A stretch of 64,000 nt of DNA from Megachile rotundata. Its lineage: Eukaryota > Arthropoda > Insecta > Hymenoptera > Megachilidae. This document shows, piece after piece, positions 42,607 to 57,340 of this stretch. Position 1 is the stretch's first letter. Every line of letters begins with the position of its first letter. The stretch is from the NCBI RefSeq assembly GCF_050947335.1, contig NW_027473315.1, forward strand, positions 5,332,001 to 5,396,000, written 5' to 3'. Position numbers and translations under genes: made by a program. Below the pieces are notes generated by a model. It was given only the letters and a program-made list of their open reading frames with translations, ran no database searches and was not told the DNA's origin.

Positions 42607-45600
42607 TTATGATTGTATGTTTGTGATTGTATGTTTGTGATGGTATGATTGTGATTGTATGATTGTGATCGTATGATTGTGATTGTGTGATTGTGATTGT
42701 GTGATTGTGATTGTATGATTGTGATGGTATGATTGTGATTGTATGATTGCGATAGTATGATTGTGATTGTTTGACTGCGATTGTATGATTGTGATTGTAT
42801 GATTGTGATGGTATGATTGTGATTGTATGATTGCGATAGTATGATTGTGATTGTATGATTGTGAATGAACGATTGTGATTGTATGATTGTGATTGTATGA
42901 TTGTGATGGTATGATTGTTTTTGTATGATTGTGATTGTATAGTGGTAATTGTATGATTGTCATCGTATGATTGTGATTGTAAGGTTGTGATTGTATGATT
43001 GTGATTATATGATTGTGATTGTATGATAGTGATTGAATGATTGTGATTGTATGCTTGCGATAGTATGATTGTGATTGTATGATTGTTTTTGTATGATTGT
43101 GATTCTATAGTAGTAATTGTATGATTGTGATTGTATGGTTGTTATTGTATGATTGTGATTGAATGATTGCGAGTGTATGATTGTGATTGTATGATTGTGA
43201 TTGTATGTTTGTGATTGAATGATTGTGGGTGTATGATTGTGATTGTATGATTGTGATTGTATGATTGTGATTGTATGTTCGTGATTTTATGATTGTGATT
43301 GTATGATTGTGATTGAATGATTGTGAGAGTATGATTGTGATTGTATGATTGCGATCGTATGACTGTGATTGTTTGATTGCGATTGTATGATTGTGATTGT
43401 ATGATTGTGATTGTATGATTGTGATTGCATGATTGTGATCGTATGATTGTGATTGTATGATTGTGATTGAATGATTGTGAGTGTACGATTGTGATTGTAT
43501 GATTGCGATCGTATGATTGTGATTGTTTGACTGCGATTGTATGATAGTGATTGTACGATTGTGATTGTATGATTGTGATTGTATGATTGTGATTTCATTA
43601 TGGTGATTGTATGATTGTGATTGTATGATTGTGATTGTACGATTATGATTGTATGTTTGTGATTGTATGATTGTGATGGTATGATTGTGATTGTCTGATT
43701 GTGGTTGTATGATTGTGATTGTATGATTGCGATCGTATGATTGTGATTGTATGATTGTGGTTGTATGATTGTGATTGTATGATTGTGATTGTATGATTGT
43801 GATTGTATGATTGTGATTGTACGATTATGATTGTATGTTTGTGATTGTATGATTGTGATGGTATGATTGTGATTGTATGATTGTGGTTGTATGGTTGTGA
43901 TTGTATGATTGCGATCGTATGATTGTGATTGTTTGACTGCGATTGTGTGATTGTGATTGTAAGATTGTGATTGTATGATTGTGATTGTATGATTGTGATT
44001 TCATTATGGTGATTGTATGATTGTGATTGTATGATTGTGATTGTACGATTGTGATTGTATGATTGTGATTGAATGATTGTGAGTGTATGCTTGCGATTGT
44101 ATGATTGCGATCGTATGATTGTGATTGCTTGATTGCGATTGTATGATTGTGATTGTATGATTGTGATTGTATGATTGTGATTGCATGATTGTGATTGTAT
44201 GATTGTGATTGTATGATTGTGATTGTATGATTGTGATAGTATGATTGTGATTGTATGATTGTTCTTGTATGATTGTGATTCTATAGTAGTAATTGTATGA
44301 TTGTGATCGTATGATTGTTATTGTATGATTGTGATTGAATGATTGTGATTGCTTGATCGCGATTGTATGATTGTGATTGTATGATTGTGATCGTATGATT
44401 GTTATTGTATGATTGTGATTGAATGGTTGTGAGTGTATGATTGTGACTGTATGATTGCGATCGTATGATTGTGATTGCTTGATTGCGATTGTATTATTGT
44501 GATTGTATGATTGTGATTGTATGATTGTGGTTGTATGATTGTGATTGTATGATTGTGATCGTATGATTGTGATTGTATGATTGTGATTGAATGATTGTGA
44601 GTGTATGATTGTGATTGTATGATTGCGATCGTATGATTGTGAATGTTTGATTGCGATTCTATAGTAGTAATTGTATGATTGTGATCGTATGATTGTTATT
44701 GTATGATTGTGATTGAATGATTTTGAGTGTATGACTGTGATTGTATGATTGCGATCGTATGATTGTGATTGAATGATTGTGGGTGTATGATTGCGATTGT
44801 ATGATTGTGATAGTATGATTGTTTTTGTATGATTGTGATTGTATAGTGGTAATTGTATGATTGTGATTGTATGATTGTGATTGTATGATTGTGATTGAAT
44901 GATTGTGAGTGTATGATTGTGATTGTATGATTGCGATCGTATGATTGTGATTGTTTGACTGCGATTGTAAGATTGTGATTGTATGATTGCGATCGTATGA
45001 TTTTGATTGTATGATTGTGGTTGTATGATTGTGATTGTATGATTGCGATCGTATGATTGTGATTGTTTGACTGCGATTGTATGATTGTGATTGTAAGATT
45101 GTGATTGTATGATTGTGATTGTATGATTGTGATTGTATGATTGTGATTTCATTATGGTGATTGTATGATTGTGATTGTATGATTGTGATTGTACGATTGT
45201 GTTTGTATGATTGTGATTGAATGATTGTGAGTGTATGCTTGCGATTGTATGATTGCGATCGTATGATTGTGATTGCTTGATTGCGATTGTATGATTGTGA
45301 TTGTATGATTGTGATTGTATGATTGTGATTGCATGATTGTGATTGTATGATTGTGATTGTATGATTGTGATTGTATGATTGTGATAGTATGATTGTGATT
45401 GTATGATTGTTCTTGTATGATTGTGATTCTATAGTAGTAATTGTATGATTGTGATCGTATGATTGTTATTGTATGATTGTGATTGAATGATTGTGATTGC
45501 TTGATCGCGATTGTATGATTGTGATTGTATGATTGTGATCGTATGATTGTTATTGTATGATTGTGATTGAATGGTTGTGAGTGTATGATTGTGACTGTAT

Positions 45601-47212
45601 GATTGCGATCGTATGATTGTGATTGCTTGATTGCGATTGTATTATTGTGATTGTATGATTGTGATTGTATGATTGTGGTTGTATGATTGTGATTGTATGA
45701 TTGTGATCGTATGATTGTGATTGTTTGATTGCGATTCTATAGTAGTAATTGTATGATTGTGATCGTATGATTGTTATTGTATGATTGTGATTGAATGATT
45801 TTGAGTGTATGATTGTGAGTGTATGATTGCGATTGTATGATTGTGATAGTATGATTGTTTTTGTATGATTGTGATTGTATAGTGGTAATTGTATGATTGT
45901 GATTGTATGATTGTGATTGTACGATTGTGATTGTATGATTGTGATTGAATGGTTGTGAGTGTATGATTGTGATTGTATGATTGCGATCGTATGATTGTGA
46001 TTGCTTGATTGCGATTGTATTATTGTGATTGTATGATTGTGATTGTATGATTGTGGTTGTATGATTGTGATTGTATGATTGTGACCGTATGATTGTGATT
46101 GTATGATTGTGATCGAATGATTGTGAGTGTATGATTGTGATTGTATGATTGCGATCGTATGATTGTGATTGTTTGATTGCGATTCTATAGTAGTAATTGT
46201 ATGATTGTGATCGTATGATTGTTATTGTATGATTGTGATTGAATGATTTTGAGCTAATGATTGTGATTGTATGATTGCGATCGTATGATTGTGATTGAAT
46301 GATTGTGAGTGTATGCTTGCGATTGTATGATTGTGATAGTATGATTGTTTTTGTATGATTGTGATTGTATAGTGGTAATTGTATGATTGTGATGGTATGA
46401 TTGTGATGGTATGATTGTGATTGTATGATTGTGATTGAATGATTGTGATGGTATGATTGTGATTGTGTGATTGTGATTGTATGATTGTGATTGTATGATT
46501 GTGATTGTATGATTGTGATCGTATGATTGTGATTGTATGATTGTGATTGTATAATTATGATTGTATGATTGTGATTGCATGATTGTGATTGTATGATTGT
46601 GATTGCATGATTGTGATTGCATGATTGTGATAGTATGATTGTTTTTGTATGATTGTGATTGTATAGTAGTAATTGTATGATTGTCATCGTATGATTGTGA
46701 TTGTATGGTTGTGAATGTATGATTGTGATTATATGATTGTGATTGTATGATAGTGATTGAATGATTGTGAGTGTATGCTTGCGATTGTATGATTGTGATT
46801 GTATGATTGTTTTTGTATGATTGTGATTCTATAGTAGTATTTGTATGATTGTGATCGTATGGTTGTTATTGTATGATTGTGATTGAATGATTGTGAGTGT
46901 ATGATTGTGATTGTATGATTGTGATTGTATGATTGTGATTGAATGATTGTGAGTGTATGATTGTGATTGTATGATTGCGATCGTATGATTGTGATTGTTT
47001 GACTGCGATTGTATGTTTGTGATTGTAAGATTGTGATTGTATGATTGTGATTGTATGATTGTGATCGTATGATTGTTATTGTATGATTGTGGTTGAATGA
47101 TTGTGAGCGTATTATTGTGATTGTATGATTGCGATCGTATGATTGTGATTGCTTGATTGCGATTGTATGATTGTGATTGTATGATTGTGATTGTATGATT
47201 GTGATTGTATGA
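42607..47212. repeat. Second large HOR, copy 2
   Basis: This is a head-to-tail copy of the preceding block with near-identical variant order. The CATTATGG C residues are at 43596, 44002 and 45150, preserving 406 and 1148 bp spacing. Differences seen by eye are few, for example GACTGTGATTG near 44733 and GTGAATGTATG near 46712. That closeness suggests a recent duplication or active homogenisation. Confidence 0.92.
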
Positions 47213-47390
47213 TTATGATTGTATGTTTGTGATTGTATGTTTGTGATGGTATGATTGTGATTGTATGATTGTGATCGTATGATTGTGATTGTGTGATTGT
47301 GATTGTGTGATTGTGATTGTATGATTGTGATGGTATGATTGTGATTGTATGATTGCGATAGTATGATTGTGATTGTTTGACTGCGATTGT
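47213..47390. repeat. Start of a third copy of the second HOR
   Basis: The first roughly 170 bp of the HOR recur 4606 bp after 42607, with GTATGTTTG, GATGGTATG and two GTGT units in the same order. The match then breaks near 47390 into GAAAGATTG and GAATGGTTG variants, like 34745 and 28672. This looks like a recombination junction. Confidence 0.8.
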
Positions 47391-47602
47391 ATGATTGTGA
47401 TTGAAAGATTGTGATTGAATGGTTGTGAGTGTATGATTGTGATTGTATGATTGTGATTGTATGATTGTGATTGTATGATTGTGATTGTATGATTGTGATC
47501 GTATGATTGTTATTGTATGATTGTGATTGAATGGTTGTGAGTGTATGATTGTGATTGTATGATTGCGATCGTATGATTGTGATTGTATGATTGTGATTGT
47601 AT

Positions 47603-48106
47603 GATTGTGATTGTGTGATTGTGATTGTGTGATTGTGATTGTGTGATTGTGATTGTGTGATTGTGATTGTGTGATTGTGATTGTGTGATTGTGATTGTGT
47701 GATTGTGATTGTGTGATTGTGATTGTGTGATTGTGATTGTGTGATTGTGATAGTGTGATTGTGATTGTGTGATTGTGATTGTGTGATTGTGATTGTGCGA
47801 TTGTGATTGTGTGATTGTGATTGTGTGATTGTGATTGTGTGATTGTGATTGTGTGATTGTGATTGGGTGATTGTGATTGGGTGATTGTGATTGGGTGATT
47901 GTGATTGCGTGATTGTGATTGCGTGATTGTGATTGCGTGATTGTGATTGCGTGATTGTGATTGCGTGATTGTGATTGCGTGATTGTGATTGCGTGATTGT
48001 GATTGCGTGATTGTGATTGCGTGATTGTGATTGCGTGATTGTGATTGCGTGATTGTGATTGCGTGATCGTGATTGCGTGATTGTGATTGCGTGATTGTGA
48101 TTGCGT
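47603..48106. repeat. Homogeneous variant array alpha-5 (36 units)
   Basis: Eighteen GTGT-type units (47603-47854), with GATAGTGT at unit 11 and one GTGC ending; three GGGT units (47855-47896); then 15 GCGT units (47897-48106), including GATCGTGATTGCGT. The downstream GTAT unit lies 12306 bp (879 units) after that of alpha-4. Confidence 0.95.
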
Positions 48107-49828
48107 GATTGTGATTGTATGTTTGTGATTGAATGATTGTGAGTGTATTATTGTGATTGTATGATTGCGATCGTACGATTGCGATTGTATGATTGTGATT
48201 CTATGATTGTGATTGCATGATTGTGATTGTATGATTGTGATTGCATGATTGTGATTGTATGATTGTGATTGTATGATTGTGGTAGTATGATTGTGATTGT
48301 ATGATTGTTTTTGTATGATTGTGATTCTATAGTAGTAATTGTATGATTGTGATCGTATGATTGTTATTGCATGATTGTGATTGAATGATTGTGATTGTAT
48401 GATTGTTTTTGTATGATTGTGATTCTATAGTAGTAATTGTATGATTGTGATCGTATGATTGTTATTGCATGATTGTGATTGAATGATTGTGATTGTATGA
48501 TTGTGATTGTATGATTGTGATTGTATGATTGTGATGGTATGATTGTGATTGTATGATTGCGATAGTATGATTGTGATTGTATGATTGTGATTGTATGATT
48601 ATGATTGTATGTTTGTGATTGTATGTTTGTGATGGTATGATTGTGATTGTATGATTGTGATCGTATGATTGTGATTGTATGATTGTGATTGAATGATTGT
48701 GAGAGTATGATTGTGATTCTCTGATTGCGATCGTATGATTGTGATTGTTTGATTGCGATTGTATGATTATGATTGTATGATTGTGATCGTATGATTGTGA
48801 TTGTATGATTGTGATTGAATGATTGTGAGAGTATGAATGTGATTGTATGATTGCGATCGTATGATTGTGATTGTTTGATTGCGATTGTATGATTGTGATT
48901 GTATGATTGTGATTGTATGATTGTGATGGTATGATTGTGATTGTATGATTGCGATAGTATGATTGTGATTGTATGATTGTGATTGTATGATTGTGAATGA
49001 ATGATTGTGATTGTATGATTGTGATTGTATGATTGTGATAGTATGATTGTTTTTGTATGATTGTGATTGTATAGTGGTAATTGTATGATTGTCATCGTAT
49101 GATTGTGATTGTATGGTTGTGATTGTATGATTGTGATTATATGATTGTGATTGTATGATAGTGATTGAATGATTGTGAGTGTATGCTTGCGATTGTATGA
49201 TTGTGATTGTATGATTGTGATTGTATGATTGTGATTGCTTGATTGCGATTGTATGATTGTGATTGTATGATTGTGATTGTATGATTGTGATCGTATGATT
49301 GTGATTGTATGATTGTGATTGTATGATTGTGATTGAATGATTGTGAGTGTATGCTTGTGATTGTGTGATTGTGATTGCGTGATTGTGATTGTATGTTTGT
49401 GATTGAATGATTGTGAGTGTATTATTGTGATTGTATGATTGCGATCGTATGATTGCGATTGTATGATTGTGATTGTATGATTGTGATTGCATGATTGTGA
49501 TTGTATGATTGTGATTGCATGATTGTGATTGTATGATTGTGATTGTATGATTGTGATAGTATGATTGTGATTGTATGATTGTTTTTGTATGATTGTGATT
49601 CTATAGTAGTAATTGTATGATTGTGATCGTATGATTGTGATTGTATGATTGTGATTGCATGCTTGTGATTGTATGATTGTGATTGTATGATTGTGATTGT
49701 AAGATTGTGATTGTATGATTGTGATTGTATGATTGTGATAGTATGATTGTGATTGTATGATTGTGATTGTATGATTGTAATTGTATGATAGTGATTGAAT
49801 GATTGTGAGTGTATGCTTGTGATTGTGT
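48107..49828. repeat. Satellite between alpha-5 and beta-1
   Basis: The alpha right flank is followed by two CTATAG cassettes about 100 bp apart. A block follows matching 36.0-36.4 kb (GATTCTCTG, GAGAGTATG, TATAGTGG, GTCATCG with C at 49093). A single leftover GCGT unit and array flank sit near 49371-49390, which looks like a remnant of an alpha or beta array reduced to one unit. The segment ends with GATAGTGATTG and GCTTGTGATTGTGT, the left flank of beta-1. Confidence 0.8.
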
Positions 49829-49870
49829 GATTGTGATTGTGTGATTGTGATTGTGTGATTGTGATTGTGT

Positions 49871-49878
49871 GATTGTGC
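49871..49878. repeat. 8-mer half-unit
   Basis: GATTGTGC stands alone without its 6-bp partner. It equals the 8-bp half of the unit with a GTGC ending. Its partner in the second array is at 63540-63547. Confidence 0.9.
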
Positions 49879-49948
49879 GATTGTGATTGTGCGATTGTGA
49901 TTGTGAGATTGTGATTGTGCGATTGTGATTGTGCGATTGTGATTGTGT

Positions 49949-49960
49949 GTTTGATTGTGT
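49949..49960. repeat. 12-mer shortened unit
   Basis: GTTTGATTGTGT is two bases short. Its partner at 63618 reads GATTGATTGTGT, so the two differ at the second and third bases. Confidence 0.9.
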
Positions 49961-50310
49961 GATTGTGATTGTGTGGTTGTGATTGTGTGATTGTGATTGT
50001 GCGATTGTGAGTGTGCGATTGTGATTGCGTGATTGTGATTGCGTGATTGTGATTGCGTGATTGTGATTGCGTGATTGTGATTGCGTGATTGTGATTGCGT
50101 GATTGTGATTGTGTGATTGTGATTGTGCGATTGTGATTGCGCGATTGTGATTGCGTGATTGTGATTGCGTGATTGTGATTGCGTGATTGTGATTGCGTGA
50201 TTGTGATTGCGTGATTGTGATTGCGTGATTGTGATTGCGTGATTGTGATTGCGTGATTGTGATTGCGTGATTGTGATTGCGTGATTGTGATTGCGTGATT
50301 GTGATTGCGT

Positions 50311-51890
50311 GATTGTGATTGTATGTTTGTGATTGAATGATTGTGAGTGTATTATTGTGATTGTATGATTGCGATCGTATGATTGCGATTGTATGATTGT
50401 GATTCTATGATTGTGATTGCATGATTGTGATTGTATGATTGTGATTGCATGATTGTGATTGTATGATTATGATTGTATGATTGTGATAGTATGATTGTGA
50501 TAGTATGATTGTGATTGTATGATTGTTTTTGTATGATTGTGATTCTATAGTAGTAATTGTATGATTGTGATCGTATGATTGTTATTGCATAATTGTGATT
50601 GAATGATTGTGATTGTATGATTGTGATTGTATGATTGTGATTGTATGATTGTGATGGTATGATTGTGATTGTATGATTGCGATAGTATGATTGTGGTTGT
50701 ATGATTGTGATTGTATGATTGCGATCGTATGATTGTGATTGTTTGACTGCGATTGTATGATTGTGATTGTAAGATTGTGATTGTATGATTGTGATTGTAT
50801 GATTGTGATTGTATGATTGTGATTGTATGATTGTGATTGTGTGATTATGATTGTATGTATGTGATTGTATGTTTGTGAAGGTATGATTGTGATTGTATGA
50901 TTGTGATCGTATGATTGTGATTGTATGATTGTGATTGAATGATTGTGAGAGTATGATTGTGATTCTCTGATTGCGATCGTATGATTGTGATTGTTTGATT
51001 GCGATTGTATGATTATGATTGTATGTTTGTGATTGTATGATTGTGATGGTATGATTGTGATTGTATGATTGTGATCGTATGATTGTGATTGTATGATTGT
51101 GATTGAATGATTGTGAGAGTATGAATGTGATTGTATGATTGCGATCGTATGATTGTGATTGTTTGATTGCGATTGTATGATTGTGATTGTATGATTGTGA
51201 TTGTATGATTGTGATGGTATGATTGTGATTGTATGATTGCGATAGTATGATTGTGATTGTATGATTGTGAATGAACGATTGTGATTGTATGATTGTGATG
51301 GTATGATTGTTTTTGTATGATTGTGATTGTATAGTGGTAATTGTATGATTGTCATCGTATGATTGTGATTGTATGGTTGTGATTGTATGATTGTGATTAT
51401 ATGATTGTGATTGTATGATAGTGATTGAATGATTGTGATTGTATGCTTGCGATAGTATGATTGTGATTGTATGATTGTTTTTGTATGATTGTGATTCTAT
51501 AGTAGTAATTGTATGATTGTGATTGTATGGTTGTTATTGTATGATTGTGATTGAATGATTGCGAGTGTATGATTGTGATTGTATGATTGTGATTGTATGT
51601 TTGTGATTGAATGATTGTGGGTGTATGATTGTGATTGTATGATTGTGATTGTATGATTGTGATTGTATGTTCGTGATTTTATGATTGTGATTGTATGATT
51701 GTGATTGAATGATTGTGAGAGTATGATTGTGATTGTATGATTGCGATCGTATGACTGTGATTGTTTGATTGCGATTGTATGATTGTGATTGTATGATTGT
51801 GATTGTATGATTGTGATTGCATGATTGTGATTGTATGATTGTGATTGTATGATTGTGATTGTATGATTGTGATAGTATGATTGTGATTGT
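50311..51890. repeat. Satellite matching 36.7-38.5 kb
   Basis: The right flank of beta-1 is followed by the GCATAATTG, GAAGGTATG, GATTCTCTG, GAATGAACG and GTCATCG series of 37.2-38.4 kb at an offset of 13362. That equals 954 units plus 6, and the extra 6 is exactly the phase change introduced by the beta-1 short units. Small one-unit differences compensate within the stretch. Confidence 0.82.
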
Positions 51891-54800
51891 ATGATTGTTC
51901 TTGTATGATTGTGATTCTATAGTAGTAATTGTATGATTGTGATCGTATGATTGTTATTGTATGATTGTGATTGAATGATTGTGATTGCTTGATCGCGATT
52001 GTATGATTGTGATTGTATGATTGTGATCGTATGATTGTGATTGTATGATTGTGATTGAATGATTGTGAGTGTATGATTGTGATTGTATGATTGCGATCGT
52101 ATGATTGTGATTGTTTGACTGCGATTGTATGATTGTGATTGTAAGATTGTGATTGTATGATTGTGATTGTATGATTGTGATTTCATTATGGTGATTGTAT
52201 GATTGTGATTGTATGATTGTGATTGTACGATTATGATTGTATGTTTGTGATTGTATGATTGTGATGGTATGATTGTGATTGTCTGATTGTGGTTGTATGA
52301 TTGTGATTGTATGATTGCGATCGTATGATTGTGATTGTATGATTGTGGTTGTATGATTGTGATTGTATGATTGTGATTGTATGATTGTGATTGTATGATT
52401 GTGATTGTACGATTATGATTGTATGTTTGTGATTGTATGATTGTGATGGTATGATTGTGATTGTATGATTGTGGTTGTATGATTGTGATTGTATGATTGC
52501 GATCGTATGATTGTGATTGTTTGACTGCGATTGTGTGATTGTGATTGTAAGATTGTGATTGTATGATTGTGATTGTATGATTGTGATTTCATTATGGTGA
52601 TTGTATGATTGTGATTGTATGATTGTGATTGTACGATTGTGATTGTATGATTGTGATTGAATGATTGTGAGTGTATGCTTGCGATTGTATGATTGCGATC
52701 GTATGATTGTGATTGCTTGATTGCGATTGTATGATTGTGATTGTATGATTGTGATTGTATGATTGTGATTGCATGATTGTGATTGTATGATTGTGATTGT
52801 ATGATTGTGATTGTATGATTGTGATAGTATGATTGTGATTGTATGATTGTTCTTGTATGATTGTGATTCTATAGTAGTAATTGTATGATTGTGATCGTAT
52901 GATTGTTATTGTATGATTGTGATTGAATGATTGTGATTGCTTGATCGCGATTGTATGATTGTGATTGTATGATTGTGATCGTATGATTGTTATTGTATGA
53001 TTGTGATTGAATGGTTGTGAGTGTATGATTGTGACTGTATGATTGCGATCGTATGATTGTTATTGCTTGATTGCGATTGTATTATTGTGATTGTATGATT
53101 GTGATTGTATGATTGTGGTTGTATGATTGTGATTGTATGATTGTGATCGTATGATTGTGATTGTATGATTGTGATTGAATGATTGTGAGTGTATGATTGT
53201 GATTGTATGATTGCGATCGTATGATTGTGATTGTTTGATTGCGATTCTATAGTAGTAATTGTATGATTGTGATCGTATGATTGTTATTGTATGATTGTGA
53301 TTGAATGATTTTGAGTGTATGATTGTGATTGTATGATTGCGATCGTATGATTGTGATTGAATGATTGTGGGTGTATGATTGCGATTGTATGATTGTGATA
53401 GTATGATTGTTTTTGTATGATTGTGATTGTATAGTGGTAATTGTATGATTGTGATTGTATGATTGTGATTGTATGATTGTGATTGAATGATTGTGAGTGT
53501 ATGATTGTGATTGTATGATTGCGATCGTATGATTGTGATTGTTTGACTGCGATTGTAAGATTGTGATTGTATGATTGCGATCGTATGATTTTGATTGTAT
53601 GATTGTGGTTGTATGATTGTGATTGTATGATTGTGATTGTATGATTGTGATGGTATGATTGTGATTGTCTGATTGTGGTTGTATGATTGTGATTGTATGA
53701 TTGCGATCGTATGATTGTGATTGTTTGACTGCGATTGTATGATTGTGATTGTAAGATTGTGATTGTATGATTGTGATTGTATGATTGTGATTTCATGATT
53801 GTGATTGTATGATTGTGATTATATGATTGTGATTGTACGATTGTGATTGTATGATTGTGATTGAATGGTTGTGAGTGTATGATTGTGATTGTATGATTGC
53901 GATCGTATGATTGTGATTGCTTGATTGCGATTGTATTATTGTGATTGTATGATTGTGATTGTATGATTGTGGTTGTATGATTGTGATTGTATGATTGTGA
54001 CCGTATGATTGTGATTGTATGATTGTGATCGAATGATTGTGAGTGTATGATTGTGATTGTATGATTGCGATCGTATGATTGTGATTGTTTGATTGCGATT
54101 CTATAGTAGTAATTGTATGATTGTGATCGTATGATTGTTATTGTATGATTGTGATTGAATGATTTTGAGCTAATGATTGTGATTGTATGATTGCGATCGT
54201 ATGATTGTGATTGAATGATTGTGAGTGTATGCTTGCGATTGTATGATTGTGATAGTATGATTGTTTTTGTATGATTGTGATTGTATAGTGGTAATTGTAT
54301 GATTGTGATGGTATGATTGTGATGGTATGATTGTGATTGTATGATTGTGATTGAATGATTGTGATGGTATGATTGTGATTGTGTGATTGTGATTGTATGA
54401 TTGTGATTGTATGATTGTGATTGTATGATTCTGATCGTATGATTGTGATTGTATGATTGTGATTGTATAATTATGATTGTATGATTGTGATTGCATGATT
54501 GTGATCGTATGATTGTTATTGTATGATTGTGATTGAATGGTTGTGAGTGTATGATTGTGACTGTATGATTGCGATCGTATGATTGTGATTGCTTGATTGC
54601 GATTGTATTATTGTGATTGTATGATTGTGATTGTATGATTGTGGTTGTATGATTGTGATTGTATGATTGTGATCGTATGATTGTGATTGTATGATTGTGA
54701 TTGAATGATTGTGAGTGTATGATTGTGATTGTATGATTGCGATCGTATGATTGTGATTATTTGACTGCGATTGTATGATTGTGATTGTAAGATTGTGATT

Positions 54801-57340
54801 GTATGATTGTGATTGTATGATTGTGATTTCATTATGGTGATTGTATGATTGTGATTGTATGATTGTGATTGTACGATTATGATTGTATGTTTGTGATTGT
54901 ATGATTGTGATGGTATGATTGTGATTGTCTGATTGTGGTTGTATGATTGTGATTGTATGATTGCGATCGTATGATTGTGATTGTATGATTGTGGTTGTAT
55001 GATTGTGATTGTATGATTGTGATTGTATGATTGTGATTGTATGATTGTGATTGTACGATTATGATTGTATGTTTGTGATTGTATGATTGTGATGGTATGA
55101 TTGTGATTGTCTGATTGTGGTTGTATGATTGTGATTGTATGATTGCGATCGTATGATTGTGATTGTTTGACTGCGATTGTATGATTGTGATTGTAAGATT
55201 GTGATTGTATGATTGTGATTGTATGATTGTGATTTCATTATGGTGATTGTATGATTGTGATTGTATGATTGTGATTGTACGATTGTGATTGTATGATTGT
55301 GATTGAATGATTGTGAGTGTATGCTTGCGATTGTATGATTGCGATCGTATGATTGTGATTGCTTGATTGCGATTGTATGATTGTGATTGTATGATTGTGA
55401 TTGTATGATTGTGATTGCATGATTGTGATTGTATGATTGTGATTGTATGATTGTGATTGTATGATTGTGATTGTATGATTGTGATTGCATGATTGTGATT
55501 GTATGATTGTGATTGTATGATTGTGATTGTATGATTGTGATTGTATGATTGTGATAGTATGATTGTGATTGTATGATTGTTCTTGTATGATTGTGATTCT
55601 ATAGTAGTAATTGTATGATTGTGATCGTATGATTGTTATTGTATGATTGTGATTGAATGATTGTGATTGCTTGATCGCGATTGTATGATTGTGATTGTAT
55701 GATTGTGATCGTATGATTGTTATTGTATGATTGTGATTGAATGGTTGTGAGTGTATGATTGTGACTGTATGATTGCGATCGTATGATTGTGATTGCTTGA
55801 TTGCGATTGTATTATTGTGATTGTATGATTGTGATTGTATGATTGTGGTTGTATGATTGTGATTGTATGATTGTGATCGTATGATTGTGATTGTTTGATT
55901 GCGATTCTATAGTAGTAATTGTATGATTGTGATCGTATGATTGTTATTGTATGATTGTGATTGAATGATTTTGAGTGTATGATTGTGATTGTATGATTGC
56001 GATCGTATGATTGTGATTGAATGATTGTGGGTGTATGATTGCGATTGTATGATTGTGATAGTATGATTGTTTTTGTATGATTGTGATTGTATAGTGGTAA
56101 TTGTATGATTGTGATTGTATGATTGTGATTGTATGATTGTGATTGAATGATTGTGAGTGTATGATTGTGATTGTATGATTGCGATCGTATGATTGTGATT
56201 GTTTGACTGCGATTGTAAGATTGTGATTGTATGATTGCGATCGTATGATTTTGATTGTATGATTGTGGTTGTATGATTGTGATTGTATGATTGTGATTGT
56301 ATGATTGTGATGGTATGATTGTGATTGTCTGATTGTGGTTGTATGATTGTGATTGTATGATTGCGATCGTATGATTGTGATTGTTTGACTGCGATTGTAT
56401 GATTGTGATTGTAAGATTGTGATTGTATGATTGTGATTGTATGATTGTGATTTCATGATTGTGATTGTATGATTGTGATTGTATGATTGTGATTGTACGA
56501 TTGTGATTGTATGATTGTGATTGAATGGTTGTGAGTGTATGATTGTGATTGTATGATTGCGATCGTATGATTGTGATTGCTTGATTGCGATTGTATTATT
56601 GTGATTGTATGATTGTGATTGTATGATTGTGGTTGTATGATTGTGATTGTATGATTGTGACCGTATGATTGTGATTGTATGATTGTGATCGAATGATTGT
56701 GAGTGTATGATTGTGATTGTATGATTGCGATCGTATGATTGTGATTGTTTGATTGCGATTCTATAGTAGTAATTGTATGATTGTGATCGTATGATTGTTA
56801 TTGTATGATTGTGATTGAATGATTTTGAGCTAATGATTGTGATTGTATGATTGCGATCGTATGATTGTGATTGAATGATTGTGAGTGTATGCTTGCGATT
56901 GTATGATTGTGATAGTATGATTGTTTTTGTATGATTGTGATTGTATAGTGGTAATTGTATGATTGTGATGGTATGATTGTGATTGTATGATTGTGATTGA
57001 ATGATTGTGATGGTATGATTGTGATTGTGTGATTGTGATTGTATGATTGTGATTGTATGATTGTGATTGTATGATTGTGATCGTATGATTGCGATTGTAT
57101 GATTGTGATTGTATAATTATGATTGTATGATTGTGATTGCATGATTGTGATTGTATGATTGTGATTGCATGATTGTGATTGCATGATTGTGATAGTATGA
57201 TTGTTTTTGTATGATTGTGATTGTATAGTAGTAACTGTATGATTGTCATCGTATGATTGTGATTGTATGGTTGTGATTGTATGATTGTGATTATATGATT
57301 GTGATTGTATGATAGTGATTGAATGATTGTGAGTGTATGC
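51891..57340. repeat. Second-HOR material with a duplication of about 2660 bp
   Basis: CATTATGG markers lie at 52184/52590 and 54830/55236, each pair 406 bp apart as in the 38-45 kb HOR. A block at about 52.56-54.49 kb recurs at about 55.2-57.15 kb. The stretches 53284-53796 and 55944-56456 correspond exactly at 2660 bp (190 units), while the upstream part is offset 2646. The GAGCTAATG variant of 41.6 and 46.25 kb is near 54168 and 56828. Confidence 0.86.

Larger units (their letters stand above)
49829..50310. repeat. Irregular variant array beta-1
   Basis: Three GTGT units, then an 8-mer GATTGTGC (49871-49878), then units ending GTGC or GTGA, then a 12-mer GTTTGATTGTGT (49949-49960), a GGTTGTGATTGTGT unit and more GTGC units. 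Next come six GCGT units (50017-50100), then GTGT, GTGC, GCGC, then 12 GCGT units (50143-50310). The right flank is that of the alpha arrays. The 8-mer and 12-mer are the only non-13-mer phase breaks before 63.5 kb. Confidence 0.93.

Noticed and set aside
49829..50310. Replication origin or iteron cluster of a plasmid
   Set aside because: The units are satellite variants inside 64 kb of the same repeat, with no replication gene. Iteron arrays are short and flanked by unique sequence.
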